Shown: piece by piece, positions 62,461-64,000 of the stretch
Layout: each line of letters opens with the position of its first letter
Position numbering within the stretch: the first letter of the stretch is position 1
Assembly: GCF_000220395.1 (NCBI RefSeq)
Contig: NW_004086059.1
Location: forward strand, 62,001-126,000
Direction: 5' to 3'
Source: Ichthyophthirius multifiliis
Taxonomy: Eukaryota; Ciliophora; Oligohymenophorea; Hymenostomatida
DNA length: 64,000 nucleotides
Translations under genes and position numbers: made by a program
Notes under the pieces: model-generated
Seen by the model: the letters and a program-made list of their open reading frames with translations, nothing else
The model's database searches: none
What the model was told of the DNA's origin: nothing

Positions 62461-62806
62461 TTTTTTAACTATATAGGATTTTAGTCATTTTTATAATTTA
62501 AAAATATTATATTTACATTGTAATTATATCAGTAATTTAAAAGAAATATTAAATATTTAATAGCCTATTATTTCTTTAACTATTCACGGTAATCCTGTTG
62601 AAACAATAACTGGTTTTAGATAATTTATTATTACTGTTATTCCTTCGCTTAAGAATTTAGACACAGCCCACGTTTCTAAAAAAGAGAGAGATTATTCGGA
62701 TTTTTCTATTTTTAAAATGATGTCAAATATTCCTCCTCCTGTTAAAAATCCTGCTTTGCCTCCCGAAGAGAATGTTGGGAATGACGTAAAAACTAATTCT
62801 GCTTGA
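61502..62806 (+). CDS. LRRC51: Leucine-rich repeat-containing protein 51 (LRRC51) with acidic insert
   Basis: Conserved ciliary-associated LRR protein. N-terminus AKPLDFSFKQISDLQ aligns with the PLDYSF.SI..IQ start of LRRC51; after an intron, ELKTTEPRNGKRKP matches its EEPRTG block. A charged insert follows (DEDSKKDQEENEEKENEENE, then KSKEIKEDKKKSDRKEP), then VTQNIAANIVQNYHLPLNPG. The repeats resume with FDCQNLGFIDLSHNYIT, NLKILYLHCNYISNLKEI, PIISLTIHGNPVETITGFRQ, TVIPSLKNLDTAHVSKKERD and the tail NIPPPVKNPALPPEENVGN. At least four introns; one near 62415-62475 holds a TA run. The acidic insert is not in animal LRRC51, and the frame near 61850 needs a small intron. In mammals the protein is linked to cilia by expression; its biochemical role is unknown. 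Confidence 0.85.
62425..62456 (+). repeat. (TA)n tract in LRRC51 intron
   Basis: About 14 TA units between two LRR-coding exons. Confidence 0.7.
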
Positions 62807-62975
62807 AGTTTTTTTTTTTTTTTTATGTTTAAAAGTAATTTATATATTTATTATTTTATATACTTATATTGTCTTTTTATTAAAATTTTATAAATTATTA
62901 ATTTATTATTTTTAAATAATATAATAAATTAAAAAATAATTATATATACATTAAAAATAAAAAACAGTTATTTAT

Positions 62976-64000
62976 TCATTTTAAAGATTTTTAAAAAGGA
63001 AGACTATTATAAGTACTTTTTTATAATTTCTAAATATACCTAGTTTTGTTTTTAAAGCATTTCTTAAGTTCTAATAAAAACTAAATAATAAACTATTTTT
63101 TGCATTAATATATTTATTATTCATCTAATAATAATCTAGAGTCAAAATCTGCTTTTTATTTTAAGATTTGAATGCATTTTCTTAAATTAACTAAGCAACT
63201 AGCCATAGTATTTGCATTATTTATAATTCCCTATATTTATATTTAATCTAATTTTTCGATTATTTAACAAATAATTAACCTTTTTTATTTATATAAAAAT
63301 AATTGAAAAAATATAATAAATAATAAAAATACCCATCTTTAAATTCTTCTATAATATCTTTATTAAAATTAACTTTTAGTGTTTAAAATCCTATATCCTT
63401 AAACCATTTATTAATTAATTCAATATTATTAATTTCTTAGGGATCTTATTATTATTATTATTTTTACATAATATCTTCAAAGCCAGGTTTATATTTATTA
63501 TTATAATTTTATTATTAGTGATTTTCTTATAAAATTTTAATATTTTTATCTTAATTAAACGAGTTTTATTTTCCGATTTCTAAAAAGTATTTTTATTTTT
63601 TATTTTCATCATTTTCATTTTATTTTAAACATGATTATTTTTAAAAAGTCATTTCTTATTATTTTGAAAATTCTCCATCTTTTTCTTTTCTAAAACTATA
63701 AGATGTACTATCTTATTTATTTAAACTACCATTTTTTTATTAAATTTCTTCAAATTAATTTAATATAATAGCTGGTCCAAAATAAGGTCCTTCTTTAAAA
63801 TAATCGTTACCACTCCTAGCAGGCATCCCATCACTATAAATTCTTAAATCTTCCAAAAATCCAACAATAAACATTTAATTATTATCCGCAATTTAATCTT
63901 CTTTCCATAAAAATTTTTATCCTATATTTGCATTTTGTCTTAATGGTTTCAAACCTTTCAAAATATTGGCTATTTAATTTTAATAATTATTCGGATTTTA
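62976..64000 (-). CDS. Calponin-homology domain protein, 5' end outside window
   Basis: Partial gene; about 320 residues visible. At the right edge is the end of one CH domain: LKGLKPLRQNANIGQKFLWK, EDQIADNNQMFIVGFLEDLR, IYSDGMPARSGNDYFKEGPY. A Q/N/K-rich linker of about 130 residues follows (KQQQQQDPQEINN), then a second CH domain: IELINKWFKDIGFQTLKVNF, NKDIIEEFKDG, a 53-nt intron, LIICQIIEKLDQIQIQGII, NNANTMASCLVNLRKCIQIL, LLLDEQQIYQ. The tail KSTYNSLPFQKSLK ends at TGA 62976. The DG-[IL]-x-x-C and N-[LI]-R-K-C motifs are the CH core. CH pairs bind actin or microtubule-associated partners; ciliates carry several such cytoskeletal proteins. Orientation is convergent with LRRC51, with only 170 bp between stops. 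Confidence 0.8.

Noticed and set aside
1-64000. tRNA, rRNA, snoRNA or telomere repeats
   Set aside because: Scanned for T-loop GGTTCRANNCC-like and CCCCAA/TTGGGG motifs; none found with supporting structure.
1-64000. Transposons, viral remnants, IES-like terminal repeats or CRISPR
   Set aside because: No transposase, integrase, reverse transcriptase or capsid-like translation, no long terminal repeats; direct repeats are simple A/T sequence only.

Overview
The window is nuclear DNA of a ciliate, most likely a macronuclear contig of an oligohymenophorean such as Ichthyophthirius or a Tetrahymena relative. By eye it is about 85% A+T. Conserved protein motifs are repeatedly interrupted by in-frame TAA and TAG where Gln belongs (for example the kinesin P-loop AYGQTGSGKT, with TAA as Q), and every gene ends in TGA, so the code is TAA/TAG = Gln with TGA the only stop. 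Introns are mostly about 45-150 nt, GT-AG and very A+T-rich. Genes stand out as islands of higher GC between A+T-only spacers. I see no rRNA, tRNA, telomere, transposon, viral element or CRISPR array. All coordinates come from hand translation; intron edges are approximate unless given.

Layout. 1-15 kb: 3' part of a kinesin-13 motor (-), a Ras-association-like plus PH domain protein (-), a cyclin (+), a 5.3-kb multi-C2 protein resembling C2CD3 (-), cystathionine gamma-lyase (+, with two frame breaks), and an RCC1-repeat protein (-). 15-22 kb: a 6.5-kb gene for a very large secreted protein (-), which may be spliced to the RCC1 exons. 22-32 kb: a laforin-like phosphatase with two starch-binding domains (+), an importin-7/8-type receptor (-), a B-type cyclin (-), and a ciliate protein of unknown role (+). 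32-45 kb: two small unknown genes, a secreted Kazal-type inhibitor (-), a decayed quinone-oxidoreductase pseudogene lying just upstream of an intact relative (+), a Dbp8/DDX49-type DEAD-box helicase (+), and a 1468-codon LRR protein with a polytopic C-terminus (+). 45-64 kb: two unknown genes, a tail-anchored protein with frame breaks (-), a thiol dioxygenase of the ADO/plant cysteine oxidase family (-), a small membrane protein (+), SF3B4 (-), a possible novel ORF (+), a SAXO-like axonemal protein (-), an N-terminally lipidated MORN protein (+), SPF30/SMNDC1 (+), LRRC51 (+), and a tandem calponin-homology protein running off the right edge (-).

Themes. Several genes suit a ciliated cell: kinesin-13, C2CD3-like, SAXO-like, MORN, LRRC51 and the CH protein act at basal bodies or axonemes in other organisms. 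Others are general housekeeping: splicing (SF3B4, SPF30), ribosome biogenesis (DDX49-like), nuclear import, cell cycle (two cyclins), sulfur metabolism (gamma-lyase, thiol dioxygenase) and glucan metabolism (laforin-like). Neighbours are mostly transcribed independently, from divergent or convergent pairs, so there is no operon logic.
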